Assembly: GCF_026341125.1 (NCBI RefSeq)
Contig: NZ_JAPEOR010000002.1
Span: 248,001-312,000 of the forward strand
Direction: 5' to 3'
DNA from: Streptomyces sp. NBC_01142
Lineage (GTDB): Bacteria > Actinomycetota > Actinomycetes > Streptomycetales > Streptomycetaceae
DNA: 64,000 nucleotides
Positions 63,785 to 64,000 of the stretch are shown in pieces (the first letter of the stretch is position 1; each line of letters opens with the position of its first letter). The notes under the pieces are model-generated. The model ran no database searches. It saw only the letters and a program-made list of their open reading frames with translations, and was not told the DNA's origin. A program made the position numbers and the translations under genes.

Positions 63785-64000
63785 TGCGGGCCACCTCCTT
63801 GGTCTTCCTGGTCTGCCCGGACTGTTCGTCCTGCTCGGACTGTTCGGTCTGCTCGGACTGCTCGGACTGCTCGGGCTGTTCGGACTGCTTCGGGACCGGG
63901 GCGGTGACCGGCGCGGCGTCCCTCGGGGGCTCGAGCGGGCTCATCGGCTCGCCGAGGACGGCGAGCAGCCGGGCGCGCGGTACGACACCCACGAGGCGGC
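63777..64000 (-). CDS. ABC ATPase C-terminus, glycine-betaine (partial)
   Basis: Only the last about 74 codons are in the window. LVGVVPRARLLAVLGEP is the final strand-helix of a CBS domain as in ProV/OpuAA. A tail with a SEQ/TEQ/PEQ tripeptide repeat ends RKTKEVARNA. The repeat is encoded by a degenerate TGCTCGGAC unit. It should power the fused permease downstream, with which it is translationally coupled. Confidence 0.85.
   Translation of the reverse strand, partial: RLVGVVPRARLLAVLGEPMSPLEPPRDAAPVTAPVPKQSEQPEQSEQSEQTEQSEQDEQSGQTRKTKEVARNA

Overview
The window is high-GC Streptomyces chromosome. The evidence is third-position G/C bias throughout, GTG starts, stem-only (T-tract-free) terminators and gene content. 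Gene order from about 18 to 44 kb, and again from 58 kb to the end, resembles the S. coelicolor SCO159x-SCO162x neighbourhood from memory (pheST, orphan kinase, TrmH methyltransferase, rplT-rpmI-infC, DUF1844, SseB-like, glnA4 cluster, glycine-betaine ABC operon). No tRNA, rRNA or CRISPR array was seen.

1-9 kb is a decaying accessory stretch. It holds an enolase remnant (eno), a frameshifted RibD/DHFR-like gene, a SpoIIE-type phosphatase, a HEAT/LRV-repeat protein, and a patch of candidate toxin-immunity genes: an SMI1/KNR4 gene whose 3' end is spliced onto a broken barstar gene, and an acidic unknown protein. It ends with an alpha/beta hydrolase carrying Cys at the nucleophile position and a divergent DUF5997 / LysR-substrate-domain pair. 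9.7-18 kb holds a YciI + ECF42 sigma operon, an F420/PPOX-type reductase, a phosphatase-fold protein lacking the catalytic histidines, a divergent MocR/EamA pair with overlapping start codons, a Tat-exported GH10-like protein with a repeat-built N-terminus, a 3-hydroxyacyl-CoA dehydrogenase and a Nudix hydrolase.

18-38 kb is largely core: TPR regulator, second SpoIIE-type phosphatase, pheST, PAS histidine kinase, rRNA methyltransferase, infC-rpmI-rplT (infC apparently starting at AUC behind a structured leader), DUF1844, SseB-like, beta-lactamase-fold serine hydrolase, a mycosin-like protease with a Pro-rich membrane partner, a D-threonine-aldolase-like PLP enzyme, a DUF2510 protein and a secreted HAD phosphatase. 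38-44.6 kb is a compact ethanolamine-utilisation locus: a leftward operon (GlnA4-like gamma-glutamylethanolamide synthetase, aldehyde dehydrogenase, SDR) opposite a FadR-type repressor, an ethanolamine permease and a gamma-glutamyl hydrolase. Together these could take ethanolamine to glycine plus glutamate.

44.6-58.2 kb is accessory: an HNH-nuclease remnant, a self-sufficient CYP102-type P450-reductase, a DciA-like (DUF721) gene fused to antisense debris, a secreted metalloprotease with a lipoprotein, an IS1182-family element inserted in the loop of a perfect terminator hairpin, a truncated TPR gene, a GH15 glucoamylase-like gene and a shattered glucose-dehydrogenase gene. 58.2-64 kb returns to core-like genes: a LysR/TDT-transporter divergent pair with a textbook LysR box, a cytosolic BtuF-like protein, an XRE-cupin regulator, and a glycine-betaine ABC operon with a permease/binding-protein fusion, cut by the window end.
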